From the NCBI GenBank assembly GCA_963573385.1, contig CAUYLG010062032.1:124001-188000 (forward strand): DNA of 64,000 nucleotides, read 5' to 3'. The notes beneath the pieces are model-generated. The model did not search any database. It saw only the letters and a list, made by a program, of their open reading frames with translations, and was not told where the DNA came from. Each line of letters starts with the position of its first letter. Positions within the stretch are counted from its first letter, which is position 1. This DNA is from Cacajao melanocephalus. Taxonomy: Eukaryota; Chordata; Mammalia; Primates; Pitheciidae. The position numbers were made by a program, and so were the translations under genes. This document shows positions 1-13,465 of this stretch, piece by piece.

Positions 1-19
1 TTCAATTCCTACCCATGTT

Positions 20-460
20 CATCTCACTCACATTGTTTCACCCCACTGGACTCCCTGCAGCTCTACAGCCAAGCCAAGCACTCTAACCACAGGGCCTTTG
101 CACTTGCTGCTCCGTACATGTCGCAAGCTCTTCTCCTGGATATCCTGATGTTATTTTTTGTTTAAGTTCCTCCTCAATTGTCATCAGAGAGGATTTCTCT
201 GATTATCTGTCTTATTTTGGTATTCTTCCAATATCATTCCTTTATCATTCACCCTGTTTTACTTTTGTTCATAGCCTTTACCACTACCTGTCTTAGAGTA
301 GCTTGCTTATAAAGTAAGCAAACTTACTTTCCATGACATTCTACACGGAAAGTAAGCTCTATGAGAATGTGGGCTTTCTTTTATTCTCTGCTGTATTTCC
401 AGTGTTAGTGACACACAGTAACCAGTAAGTGCTTGATGAATATTTGTTGATATATTTAAT
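20..460 (+). repeat. L2 LINE 3' end fragment
   Basis: The stretch carries the L2 3'-UTR pattern. A phrase like CAGGGCCTTTGCACTTGCTG lies near 90. Further on there is an AGCTC(T/C)ATGAG..GGGC-type segment near 356, a CTGCTGTATTTCCAG segment near 389, and the terminal (G)AATATTTGTTGA near 440. It is diverged and non-coding. An open frame on the opposite strand at 307-507 falls inside it and is not a gene. Confidence 0.8.
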
Positions 461-1431
461 TCAAAAATATTTCCTATCACAGTTAAGAATTTTTTTTCTT
501 GGTTCACATATACCCTGACAAATAGAGTTCAAATCAAATCTAAGATATTTATTTAATATATAATATTGTATTTCTTATTTAGTATTATTTCTTTTTTTCC
601 CCAAGGAAGCATGTGCTTAAATGAATACCAAAATAAGAAACTAGTAATAATAATTCCTGTTAAAAGTCAGTGCACTCAGAACTTGGTATTGTCATATTCC
701 TTTTTCTGATAAAATTTTCAACTTCTTTTAAATTGCTGAAAATAGAGATCTTTCATGGTAATATCCTTTCTGACACCTTTTAGAGAAAAGAAATACAAAA
801 CAGTAGCATTTTTCCAGAATTTAAAATAATATATTGCTTCTGAAATAAATATACATTCTCTTGAATACTTAATATCGGCTTACATGTTTTAATGGTAGGG
901 CTTATTTCCCATATCCACTTCCATTTCGCTGTGAGCTAATGATCTCATAATGGCAGGTGGAGGAGTTACTCTAGAAGCTCCTAGAATTTGAGCAGTGAGT
1001 ATGTGCCACATTTTTTTCTAGATTGATTGCAATCTTTCTGCAAATTTCTGCTGCTGAACATGACTGAAATCTATTTCCTAAATTAGACTTAATTCTCCTA
1101 AAGATGAATTCATAAAAATAATTGGGCACCTTAATAAAGAATTTCTTCTACAGAGCTCTTTCAGACATATCCAATGATTATCTGTATCTTTGTTAGACTA
1201 AAATTTGCCAGATGACTTAAATGAAATTCACAAATATTATTTTTCAGAAAAAAATATAAAGTAGCTTCCATACTTATAAATATACTGTCTTGTTAGGTCT
1301 CCTATTGCAGTGATCTACTAACTAGTTTTATTGCCACTAGACTGTCTAATCACCCTCCAAACTATCTTCCATTCTCTCTGTGTGAGAGTATTCCTTGATC
1401 TCGAATTTCATCTGTTGAAAATATTCCTAAA
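461..1431. other. No recognised feature, AT-rich
   Basis: I see no repeat family, open frame of note or RNA gene here. The base composition is uniformly AT-rich. Confidence 0.5.
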
Positions 1432-1801
1432 GCTTTTGTATTAGTTGGTTCTCATGCTGCTAATAAAGACATAAGCAAGACTAGGTAAATTTGAAAGAAA
1501 AGAGGTTTAATTGACTCACAGTTTCACATGGCTGAAGAAGCCTCACAATCATGGCAGAAGGCAAAGGAGGAGGAAAGACATGTCTTACATGGCAGCAGTC
1601 AAGAGGGTGTGTGCAGGGGAACTGCCTTTTTATAAAACCATCAGATCTCATGAGACTTATTCACTATCACAAGAACAGCACAATAAAAACCTTCCTCCAT
1701 GATTCAGTTACCTCCCACTGGGTCCCTCTATCACATGTCGGGATTATTACAATTCAAGCTGAGATTTGGGTGGGGACAAAGAGCCAAACCATATCAGCTT
1801 T
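1432..1801 (-). mobile_element. Solo THE1/MSTA-type LTR (ERVL-MaLR) with 5-bp target duplication
   Basis: On the minus strand the element starts TGATATGGTTTGGCTC and ends ..ACTAATACA, the standard termini of THE1/MSTA LTRs. The body (1437-1796, 360 bp) matches the family's order of motifs: ATAGTGAATAAGTCTCATGAGATCTGATGG, described here only by its position 1640-1675, and TTTATTAGCAGCATGAGAAC at the other end. It is flanked by an identical 5-bp duplication, GCTTT, at 1432-1436 and 1797-1801. No internal viral sequence is present, so it is a solo LTR left by LTR-LTR recombination. Short plus-strand open frames inside it are chance frames. Confidence 0.93.
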
Positions 1802-3289
1802 TAAATAGGAAGAAAATTCCCACACATTTGACACATAAAACAAAGTCCTTCAGAGTTTTTCACATGTTAACCTCAGCCAACTTTTTCCAGCCATGTCATC
1901 TCTGCTTAACCTTGCAGGTAGAGCCCTGTAGGTCTGTAACAATAACCCACACCTGTTACAAGCATCTCATACTTTTACCTAAAGCACCTTTCCCTCTTGC
2001 CTAACTTGTAATGGTCTGTACATTTGTCAAAGCTGATTTAAATATCACTTCTGTATTGAGGGAGCATTGGAAAGTTTTTTCAGGTTCCTGACATTGCTTA
2101 AGTGTAAATGATCTAAAATTGAAGAATACACAGTTCTTACTCTCCTGGAGCTCCCAGACTGGGAAGCCTTCCCCGCCCAGCCACCTATGAACTCCTCTCC
2201 AATCAGAATTACATTAGTTTCCCTAGCTTTACCTTAATGAATTGGCTATATATCTAAATCCATCACTAAACCATGCACTTTTCAGAATAGTGCCTTCTCT
2301 TAATCATCCATATTTATTGCTGAATCTAGTCCAGTTCATCACAGGGGGAAAAAAATGAAAGTTCAATGTTTGTAGGTTTGGTATTAAGCAAAAGAGACAC
2401 AATGAAAGTTTGAAAGATTCATTTAACCATTTGAATCTGTTTTCTTCCTAAGGTAAGAGATTTTTAAAATTTATTAATTAGGCATGAAGAAAATCAATTA
2501 TTTCTTATAGAGATGAATTCTTAATCTTTGGGAACAATTTTTATCAATAAGGAATTTTGTTTAACATACTCAAAGATTAGAGTTGTCTCTTGTACAAAAC
2601 TGATGAAAAGAGACAAAATTAACTTTTATGTGAAGTTGTGGTAATTTTCTCTAGGCTGAAAGGACACCAGCCACGCATTCCCCGTGTCCTCTATTTCTTT
2701 ATATTGACAATGAGATATCAGGCAATTTACCCATCAAGTTTTTAATGAGTCACAGTATTTGAAGGCTATGAAGTGAGAAATATCATTCATTTATGGTCTT
2801 GTCCTGCAGCTGTTGTGTTTTATATGAGACAGTGTGAAACAAACAAAACAGAGCTCTTTAATAAGCGTCACTATTAAGTGCGACTGAGCCATTTCAGGAA
2901 AAAATGGCATGTCACAGAAAAGAATGAAAAACTTAAAGTGAAATTATCCTCAAATAACAAAGAGGTAAATGGATAAAAAAGCATAAATGTTAACATAGTG
3001 ACCAATAAATAAGTACTTTTTAGCATCTAAAAAACTCACTGTAGCACAACTCTTTGCACCTTAGTTTTTGCTTCAAATATGCCAGTCATGGGTCACTTAT
3101 AGTTTATTTTTTCAACAAGTTCTTGCTCTTTCTTTCCTAAATTAGGGTCAAGCAATAAAGCTGCCAAAAATATTAGGACTTTTTAAAGGTCCCACTAGAG
3201 GCTGGTAACCAAATTCAGGCTAGAATCCATGGTCCAAGTAATCCCCGATTATCAACTGATCATGCCTTAGTTAAGTGACTTCAATCACA
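1802..3289. other. No recognised feature
   Basis: AT-rich sequence without a family I can name. The part near 2150-2230 is slightly GC-richer and might be a very old LINE remnant, but I cannot support that. Confidence 0.45.
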
Positions 3290-3560
3290 ACACCCCTGTG
3301 CCTGCCTCCCTCCTCTCCTTGCCTTCATCCTTGTCTCAGTGAAAACCTTATGACTCCATCCCTACACATTTTAATATCTCTTAGTTGTTTTTTCTTTCTG
3401 CTATCCCCATCTATGCGGCTCACATCCATAAGAGTTCAGTTCTAAAGTTCAAATCCAATCATATTATGGTCCTGCTTTAAAAACTTGCATTGACAACAGT
3501 CTTAAATTGACTTCCAATAAATCATACAGCCTGTTGTTTACAATCTGTCATTTTCCATGT
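3290..3560 (+). repeat. L2-like fragment
   Basis: The segment around 3449-3525 follows the L2 ORF2/3'-UTR pattern (CAATCATAT..GGTCCTGCTTTAAAA..TTGCATTGACAAC, cf. L2 'gatcatgtcactcc..gcttaaaacccttcaatggct'). It is heavily decayed. Confidence 0.5.
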
Positions 3561-3564
3561 TCGT

Positions 3565-3680
3565 GATGAAATCATCATTCATCACAAAATGACTTTTAAG
3601 CATCTACTCTGTGGCAAAAATAAGATGGATTTATGACTCTCTTAGAGAAATACAAGTCTTGCCCTCTTAGAGTTTACATG
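3565..3680 (-). repeat. L2 3' terminus fragment, reverse orientation
   Basis: Reads like the reverse complement of the L2 3' end: CATTCATCACAAAATGACTT, then AAGCATCTACTCTGTGGCA, then CCCTCTTAGAGTTTACAT. It stops where the MLT1 LTR begins. Confidence 0.55.
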
Positions 3681-4257
3681 TTACATTAGTTTCCTACGGG
3701 TGCTGTAAGAATTCACCACAGACTTAGTGGCTTAAAACAACACAGAGGTATTATCTGTCAAGTCTGGAGCAGAAGTCCTAAAATGGAAGTATTAGTAGGA
3801 CTGCTCTCCTTCTGGAGGTTTTAGGGGAGAATCTACTTCCTTGACTTTTCCAGTTTCTAGAGGTCACCTGCATTTCTTGTCTCATGGTTCCCTCCTGTCT
3901 TTAAGACTAGTAGTGTGGCATCTTTAAATCTCAGACTCTTTCTCTCTTCCTCCCTCTCTCTCCCCCCCAGCCCCCCCACCCCCGCTAGCTCGCTCTCTCT
4001 CTTACACACACACACTCTCTCTCTCACCCTCCTCCTCTGCCTCTGATTCATTTGCTAACCCCCCTTTCCATTATAAAAACCCCTGTGATCCCACTGGACC
4101 CACCCAAATAATTCAGGATAAACCTCACATCTTAAATTCCTTCACTTAATCACACCTGCAAAGTCCTTTAGTTAATACACTCAGAGATTCTGGGGATATG
4201 GATATAAATCTCTTTGGCAGGGGCATGGGGAGAGGAGGTCATTGTTCTGTCTACTCG
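3681..4257 (-). mobile_element. MLT1-type LTR (ERVL-MaLR)
   Basis: The left end ACATTAGTTTCCTA-GGGTGCTGTAA and 'GTGGCTTAAAACAACA' are the reverse complement of the MLT1 LTR 3' end. Downstream come the MLT1 segments around 4095 (CCCACCCAAATAATTCAGGATAA) and 4140-4175 (CTTAATCACA-CTGCAAAGTCC), ending with a CATTGTTCTGTCTAC-type terminus. A CT/CA-rich simple tract has expanded inside it. No internal retroviral sequence is seen. Confidence 0.85.
3935..4030. repeat. CT/CA-rich low-complexity tract
   Basis: Runs of CTCT, a C-rich block near 3962-3985 and a short (CA)n near 4004, all inside the MLT1 LTR. A 64-codon minus-strand frame across it is an artefact of composition. Confidence 0.85.
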
Positions 4258-4563
4258 GTGTCTGATAGAATGGGCAGATACTTGTGACATTTTTACAGTT
4301 TTATGTTTTCCAAATTTTATTATTACATAGTATTCTTCTTATTGTGGGAGACTCTCTTAAATTTTAATAACACCAGATCACCCTATCAGATATAATCCAA
4401 ATTGTATGTCATGCTAGAACAGACTGAGCCAGACCTGATCATACCCTGTCTATCTGGCTTAACTCCAGACAGTCTCCTCCATATACACTGTTCTTCCATT
4501 ATAGTAGGATACTCACTGCCCTTTACCAGATTTTCCTTTTTAATAATGTTCTGTGTCCTGCAT

Positions 4564-4723
4564 AAAGACTGGGAAAGCATGTAGTCTCAGCTACTTGGGA
4601 GATCAAGCAGGAGGACAGCATGAGCCTAGGAGGCAGAGGTTGCAGTGAGCCAAGATCGCAACACTGAACTCCAGCCTGGGTGACATAGCAAGGTCTTGTC
4701 TAAAAAAATAAAAAAAAAAAAAA
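4564..4723 (+). mobile_element. 5'-truncated Alu (right part only) with A-tail
   Basis: Starts at the Alu right-arm segment GTAGTCTCAGCTACTTGGGAG, continues with GTTGCAGTGAGCCAAGATCG and ends in an A-rich tail at about 4703-4723. The 14-bp direct repeat AAAGACTGGGAAAG precedes it at 4564-4577. Its partner copy is not directly after this Alu but after the next one, at 5014-5027. Confidence 0.9.
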
Positions 4724-5034
<311 letters not shown>

Positions 5035-5300
5035 TCAACATTTCAATTTGGTAAATGCCTTCAAATGTCTCATCCCTCTTCTGTTTGTTCTTTGCCACCC
5101 TGAGCATGGTCACTTTCTGCCTCCTTTGTCTCTCCAGAGCACAGTTGAGACACTGTTTCTTATAATTTTACAGAATTATTTATGACCTGCCTCTGTCACT
5201 TACTCCACATGCCTGCAGGACAGGGATTACACTCTGATGTTCCGTATTACCTAGCACTTATCACAGTGCTCAGTAGTGCTACTGAATAAAATCTTAAAGT

Positions 5301-6303
5301 TTGCTTGACGAAGTTAAATGATGTTTCTTTGGAAACGGTACACTCAGAAATATTTCTGACAATGTGTCCTTGGGGCTCCAAGATGTGGCAAAGTTGGGAT
5401 AAACTATTAGGATGCCTAAATTATTTTCATGGGAATGAAGCAATGCCTGAAATTCCAATGTAACACTGAAAGATCATACTTTGCTGTCATGTTTTAAGAT
5501 GAATGTGTATACACACAATTTTTCACAAATGTTTTGTTCAAATTCAAATAACCTGCCTAATAACGTGATAAGCTGAATGACAATTTTAAATGATATTATG
5601 TATAATATATGTTTTATAAAGAATGCTTCAAGTTGTTGACTATTTTAGGTTGTACCTCATGTGGTTTACAATGTATGGATTTCTAGACAGGAATCAGTCT
5701 TATAAATGTGTCATTATTCTAAGGAGAGCTGTTGACTTGGCCTTTTCACAGTTTACTTCTGTTGATTGTCATCAGATTCAGAGTCACAGTTCTTAAAAAT
5801 TTATTTCAATTCTTTATTAAGTATAAAACATTGGCCTGAATTATAGACTAAACCATATATTATTTATGAAACAGATAACATATACTTAATGTATGTGACT
5901 TTAACAACAAAAATATATTGTCTTGAAACTAATTCCAATGCCACCTTACTAAGGAATTGGTAAAACAGGGAGATCTTGGAATGGAATCATGTCTATTCTG
6001 TTCTCATATACATCTTCAAACGTTATTTTATTATTTTAGTTCTGTGACTGATCTTCCTCTGCATCTTACATAAGTCAGCTTAAATATGGTAACATCATTA
6101 GACTTAGGTATTCACATAAAGTGTAGATAGTTCTTCTATCTGTCTGCATTCATGCAAAATGACACTGAGTATAAAATGTGATCAATAATTTTAAAAGGAC
6201 TTCAATCCTTGTCACTTATGTATTTCTGTATGTACCTGTGAAATAGCAGAACATGAAAGCATAATTCTCCACTAAGTATTATTCTTCATAATGTTTGTTG
6301 CCT
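5301..6303. other. No recognised feature, AT-rich
   Basis: No repeat or coding signal that I can support. Confidence 0.45.
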
Positions 6304-6388
6304 GTGTATGTATATGTGCAAGATATACACACACGCACACATATGTATATACACATACACACACATACACATATGTATATATACACTA
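6304..6388. repeat. (AC/AT)n microsatellite
   Basis: Mixed ACACAT/ATGTAT dinucleotide-like tract, ending just before a solo LTR. Confidence 0.85.
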
Positions 6389-6389
6389 T

Positions 6390-6744
6390 GACTCTGTGTT
6401 AGTCTATTTTCATGCTGCTGATAAAGACATACCCAAAACTGCACAATTTACAAAATAAAGAGGCTTATGGGACTTACAGTTCCACGTGGCTGGAGAGGCC
6501 TCACAATCACGGCAGAGAGTGAAAGGCACATCTCATATGGTGGCAGACAAGAGCAGAGAGCTTGTGAAGGGCAACTCCCCTTTTTAAAATCATCAGATCT
6601 CACAAGACTTATTCACTATCACAAGAATGGCACAGGAAAGACCCACCCCCATGATTCAATTACCTACCAGGACATGTGGGAATTGTGGGAGTTACAGTTC
6701 AAGATGAGATTTGAGTCTGGGCACAGGCAAACCATATCAGCCTC
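6390..6744 (-). mobile_element. Second solo THE1/MSTA-type LTR (ERVL-MaLR)
   Basis: Same family and orientation as the LTR at 1437-1796. The element body is 6395-6739, from TGTGTTAGTCTATTTTCATG to ACCATATCA. The flanking pentamers are GACTC (6390-6394) and GCCTC (6740-6744), four of five matching, as expected for an aged 5-bp target duplication. A 106-codon plus-strand frame over it (6467-6787) is a chance frame. Confidence 0.9.
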
Positions 6745-6887
6745 AAAGCTGCGATTTTGGACTATCCTGATATTTTGGTTGAAATAAAGCAACTTCAAAT
6801 TTCAGTACTATCTGGGAAAAAATAAGGTGACTCTACACGTTTTCCTAAGTTGCAAGGAGTAGCAGCAACTATGCATTTTACTATTCT

Positions 6888-7044
6888 ACCTATTTTTTTT
6901 TAAATACAGGTGCGTTCTTTCTATGTTGCTCAGATTAGTCTTGAACTCCTAGGCTCAAAGCCATCCTCCTGCCTCCTAGCATCTTAAAGTGCTAGGATTA
7001 CAAACGTCAGTCACCATGCCTGGCCATAACCTATTTTTTTTTAA
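6888..7044 (-). mobile_element. Free left Alu monomer (FLAM-like) with 16-bp target duplication
   Basis: Reverse complement of an Alu left arm only: from GGCCAGGCATGGTGACTGAC (5' end, near 7025) through GTAATCCTAGCACTTTAAG to the arm's 3' end near 6904. It is bounded by identical 16-bp repeats ACCTATTTTTTTTTAA at 6888-6903 and 7029-7044. On the element strand the target reads TT/AAAA, the usual L1-endonuclease site. The only A-run at its 3' end is the one contained in the target duplication. Confidence 0.9.
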
Positions 7045-9039
7045 CTTACCAAGTATCTGTATAACAGCTACTCCTATGGAATAACTGTATGTCTAAGACC
7101 TTATACAAAGTATGTAAGTTCAAAGGTTAATTTATCAGTTTACCCAGAGGTAACTGATCTCCTACCATACGATACAGACTAATTAAATTTGAAGGACAAA
7201 TTCATAAACCAGAAACCTAAATTCCTAATTATATTTAGAAATGTCAATGTAAAGAGTTTCAGAGTGCTTGCAAATGTTAAGCTTAATTTCTTTACAGAGG
7301 ATAATCTATTTTGTAACAAATTTTAAAATCAGGATGTTTTCAGTGGAAAGCTAAGACTGTGAACAGATTTAAGTGGTCATTTATATCCCCAGGCTATGAA
7401 CTTTTCATCTCAACCACAGGTAGATTAATTAACATAGTGGTATGTCTACTAATTGGACCATAATATTCCAGTCTGTTTGCAATACAGTTTCCCTTGAATT
7501 TTACATTTTGGAAACACTGTTACTAAATATTATATTTTAATTTGACTATTCAGAACTTTTATCATTCAAAACTCTTATCAGTAAAATGCTTAATAATTTG
7601 CTACAATGTCTTTGATACTTCCTTGTAATTTGTTTCACTTAATATAATTGCATACTATTACCTAAATCTCATTAAAGTGCTCTCCCCAAGTGATAATTTC
7701 TAGTTTACGTTCTGAGATTTTGCCTACAGAGAGTTAATAAAACATAATATCAGTGATAATGCCCATTAGCTTCTAAGTCAGAGGTGACATTTTCTGTCAA
7801 TATCATCATAATCTTGAATCCAGAATCCAGTATATAATCCAGATCCCAGATTATACCCACTTAGAAGATTGGTGCCCTCTCTGTGCAGAAAACATTTTTT
7901 TAGAATATTGATTATGATTATCTTTAACAGCAACAGAACACCATCAGTATTATAGTAGGCATAAAATACGATGAAAATATATTCAGTCTTAGAATATCAG
8001 ATATTTAGTCAAGGTAAAAATGAATTTTATCCATAATTATTGCTGCTTTTAAAGGAATTTTTTTAAATTGAAAGCATAACTTTTTAAAAAACCCCTAAAT
8101 TATTTTATCTTGATGCTCACATTTTATAAAACAGTATCTTCATTCTTTTGGGAAAATGACATAAATAAAGGAAATTGACAGTGGACATTACAAAATCTCT
8201 GGCCATTTAAAACAAATGTGTCCTCATACACGTGTGTGCACATACACATATATATACATCTTCAGATCAGAAAGGTTATGAAGATAGAGGTTTTATTAAC
8301 TGGGGAAAGCTATTCCTTAACTAAATAGCTATAATGGACAGAGTTAAACATTCCTTCGAGTACAGTTGTTGAATAAAGACGATAAAATAATAATTTAGAA
8401 AAAGACCTACTCATTTCAAGTTTCCTCAACTAGTCAGAATTCTGGAAACCAATAAAGGAATTACGTAAACATAATGAACACTGGGAAATTTATTACCTGC
8501 TTTGGTAACAAATACTGCCTTTAATAAAAAACCAAATGTAGTATCCACAAAATATATAAATATTCATTTCACTTGTAAAATTTACACTTATTTCTGAAAA
8601 GGTTTACTCTGTGTGCTAGTTCTTTTTTTTTTTTTTTCATTTGGAATTAAATAACATAAATCATAGTATGGCGACTTCAATGATTAATAGTTTTCCAGAT
8701 ATCTGATACCTTTCTTAAAACACTTTAAAATTCACTTATCCAGAAATTTGAATGTTATGTACACAAATATAATAGGCACTTAAAAAATAGTATAATTTTA
8801 AATTATTTTGATGTACAGGTTTGTTTAGTAGATCTCTAGATAATATAGGGGAGCTACCTCCACTGTCTCTAGTTCATGTATAAAAACAGGAAAGATACCA
8901 ACAGAGTAGCTGACTGAACCATTGGTAAGATTAACATCCAGAAATGCATTTCTCTTCCTATTGCTATTTCTCAGTCTCCATGTTAAATATGATCATGAAT
9001 GCAAATAAGGATGCAGAAAATAAATAAAAGAAAGCTTTC
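7045..9039. other. No recognised feature, AT-rich
   Basis: Long AT-rich stretch with a short CACATATATATAC run near 8225-8260 and a T-run at 8622-8638. I cannot assign a family or any gene. Confidence 0.45.
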
Positions 9040-9290
9040 ATTATTAAAAACTACTCCAATGTTTGTTTAAATGGCCAATTACCCCTGAGCATTTAAAAAT
9101 ATTTGCAAACAGACTGTTCACTGTGACTGATAGGCAGAGATCTTCAAGCTGAAACATTAGTAGCTGCTGCCAGCCAAGGATCAGTAAGAAATCAAGATTT
9201 AGCAGCTGTGAAGCTGCAGAGCAAGGTAATTGCCAAAATAATTATAAATAATGTGTACAAAAGTTAATTTCCACACAAATTTTCAAGAAT
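9040..9290. other. Unique-looking segment, possible conserved non-coding DNA
   Basis: A repeat-free segment with several TAATT-type and CAGCTG-type core motifs (GGCCAATTACC near 9073, AGCAGCTG near 9200, GGTAATTGCC near 9224). This is the look of many conserved regulatory elements, but without an alignment it is only a suggestion. Confidence 0.2.
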
Positions 9291-9351
9291 AATATTATGT
9301 ATTTAATGTAGTGTGAAAGGCATTCTGGCCCATGGCCTATGAATGATTAAA

Positions 9352-9616
9352 TGGAAGGAAGGAAAGGAAGGAAGGAAGGTAAGAAGGAAGGAAGGAAGGA
9401 AGGAAGGGAAGGAGGATAGAGGGAAGAAAGAGAGAAGAAGGGGAAAGGAGAGAGAGAGGGGGAAGAAGAGAGTGGGGGGAAGGTGAGAGAGGGAAAGGAG
9501 AGGCAGGGGGAAGGAGGAAGGAGGGAAGGACGAAAGGAGAGAAGGCAGGAAGAAGGGGAGGGAGGGAGGAAGGGGGAGGGAGGGAGGGATATAAGGAGGG
9601 AAGGGAAGGAAAGAAA
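9352..9616. repeat. GGAA-rich (GA-rich) microsatellite
   Basis: Purine-only tract on the plus strand, built of GGAA repeats (best run near 9388-9410), then GAGA and GGGA variants. Two minus-strand frames of about 100 codons rich in Ser, Leu and Pro come from this tract and are not genes. Confidence 0.95.
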
Positions 9617-9739
9617 TCATAAATCATCACCATTCATCTCTTTCGGATGAATTTGAACCAGTTTTGTATCCCCTTTCTTCTTTACATTCTTCCATAAATC
9701 CTTATCAAATTACTTTCTTGTGTCCTGTTCTGTAATGTC

Positions 9740-10010
9740 AGGTACATTATATAATAAAGGAGAATAACCCATGTCCTTATGGGGCTTCTTTTTCAGAATA
9801 AGAACACACATAGGTAAACAAGGTGATTGTAGCTGGTGACAAGTTCTATGAGAATGTAGAGAATATGATCATGAGAACAAGGGACTGGAGAGTAGCACAG
9901 CAATGGGAGAAGGCCTATCTGAGTGACTGAGATTTAAACCGAATCGTAAAGAATGTGGAAAGAGGAAGCTTTCTGATTGTATGCTCATTTGAGCAGAACA
10001 GAGCAACATG
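9740..10010 (-). repeat. L2 3'-UTR fragment
   Basis: In reverse orientation it follows L2: CATGTCCTTATGGGGCTTC (cf. 'ccctcatggagctt'), GACAAGTTCTATGAGAA (cf. 'gataagtgctatggagaa'), GGCCTATCTGAGTGACTGAGAT, and GAGCAACATGTTCAAA. Confidence 0.6.
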
Positions 10011-10549
10011 TTCAAAAACCCTACTGCCATCACACGTTTATCACAATAAAATACAAAATTATAAGCTCATTATTTTCTTTTACTTTTCATGGAGATAATC
10101 AATATTACATTACTCTTGCTATCTGTGAATATAAACTGGTTTATTTCCGGTTACTGCACCCAAGATATAAAGCATTTCTGAGCTTCAGATACTTACGTAA
10201 TAGCCATAAGACACTATGGACTGCATTTTAAACATGTCTGGGATTCTGATTTACTTTTGAATATAAATTCTTTTTTTCTTATGATTCATAGCACACTGTT
10301 TTAGAAATGAGGTCAGAGACCCCATATATCTATGGTTTTATTTCCTTTTCTTTGCAAAGAATGGAAAGTAGAACTAGTCAAGGTATTTGCTTAGAGGTAA
10401 ACCAGTACTCCAGAATAGCTTTATGAAACTAAATTCTCAGTATTTACTAATCTTGTGTAATAGTCTCACATATTGCTATTTTAAATATTAGCTATCATTT
10501 CTGTTGCTTAATTAATACAATCTCAAAGAGCTCAGGCTGTTTTATATCA
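10011..10549. other. No recognised feature
   Basis: AT-rich, no family assigned. An 84-codon frame at 9977-10231 has no recognisable motif. Confidence 0.4.
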
Positions 10550-10760
10550 CCCTTATCTTCCTTCTGCAGTAGTTGTCTTTTTTCTCATTTTCCACCTGGT
10601 AAGCCAACACATGACTCAGGTATCTTCTGACCCAGAAAGATTTCCATTCACTCTCTCTCCTCTTTCACCTTTCCAAACTGAACTAGAAGAGACCGTTATC
10701 AACCAATCACACCGTATTATTCATCACCTATATTAGACTGCTGAATGCAATGAGAGTCTA
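10550..10760 (+). repeat. Possible L2 fragment
   Basis: Pyrimidine-rich sequence with CTTCTGACCCAGAAAGATTTCC and CTCTCTCCTC segments that loosely follow L2 3'-UTR. Weak. Confidence 0.3.
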
Positions 10761-10866
10761 CTGGGGTTTACTTTCATTGGCTGATTGGATTAAATGTTTG
10801 ATGATATTTTGAAGAAATGTCACAGGGTGACTCTCCCTCCAATGCTCAGGGATGGTCGCAGTAATA

Positions 10867-11076
10867 TGGTACTTCAACATGGTGGTTTAGCTCTTCAACC
10901 TTGAAAAATCAAATATAGATCATTCAAATGTCTCTTTACTTAAAAGAGTTTCCAAAATAGGGGATTTCCAGACTAGTTAATTACTAGTAAATGGGGATTT
11001 CCAGACTAGTAATTCACTAGTAATATTTGATTTTTCAAGCATCAGGAGCTAAACCATCATATTGGAGAAGTACAAA
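10867..11076. repeat. Inverted repeat with two internal 31-bp direct repeats
   Basis: The left arm (10867-10918) and the reverse complement of the right arm (about 11024-11076) share GGTTTAGCTC and CTTGAAAAATCAAATAT, plus the outer GTACTTC. They match over about 50 bp with a few mismatches and one 3-base gap. The roughly 110-bp loop holds two nearly identical copies of a 31-bp unit that starts GGGGATTTCCAGACTAGT, at 10960-10990 and 10993-11023. Each copy contains a pair of ACTAGT palindromes. I do not recognise the family. A short non-autonomous DNA transposon remnant or a local inverted duplication are both possible. Confidence 0.75.
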
Positions 11077-12810
<1,734 letters not shown>

Positions 12811-13202
12811 TTCTCATCATCTGATTTGCACATAATCATAGAATGAAGTATGGAAGAGAACTATTAACTCGTTTTTCACATTTCTCTTTTTAAGCTGTTA
12901 AGGCATGTCTTGTGTCGGAGGCATTAGATGTCCATGGCAGAAGGTAGCTAAGAAAACTCATCTCCCTAATTTATATGTGCAACCACAAATATTTCTAAGA
13001 GAAAGAAAAGAGACTATGAAACATGAATGCGATTGAGACCACCACAGTAGAGTGTAACCCTGTACTCCAATTCTCCATGGAATATATAATCAATCTAGGA
13101 ATCCATCATATAGTGGTTTGGTTTATTTGTTGAAAGTCACATGAAGTGATTTTTGCACCATTTATTTGCTTAGTCTATTAAAAGATGCTACGTATCCAAG
13201 AC
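12811..13202. other. No recognised feature
   Basis: Nothing I can assign. Confidence 0.4.
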
Positions 13203-13465
13203 AGCGTCTAAGATATGGTGGCTAAGAGATCAGGCTCAAACTGCCTCTGTGTAAGTCCAGGTCTGCAGTTTACTGTTAAATTTGGACCATACTTCTGTGT
13301 GCAGTACAATATTCTGTGCCTCCGTTTTTTCTTCTATAAGATGAGGGTGCTCATATTACCTACCTTACGAGATTCTTGTGTGGATTAAATGAGTTCTCGT
13401 ATGTTAAGTGTTTATATCAATATTGGTACATACATGTAAATATTAGCTTTGTTATTATGGCTTGT
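13203..13465 (+). repeat. MIR SINE
   Basis: Near full-length MIR. GGTGGCTAAGAGATCAGGCTC opens it, followed by a GTGCCTCCGTTTTTTCTTCTATAAGATGAGGG core and TATTACCTACCTTACGAG..TGTGGATTAAATGAG, with the expected spacing. Non-coding. Confidence 0.88.

Noticed and set aside
9303..9633. Two overlapping minus-strand frames of 98-105 codons, rich in Ser/Leu/Pro
   Set aside because: They are the complement of the GGAA/GA-rich microsatellite; low complexity, in two frames at once.
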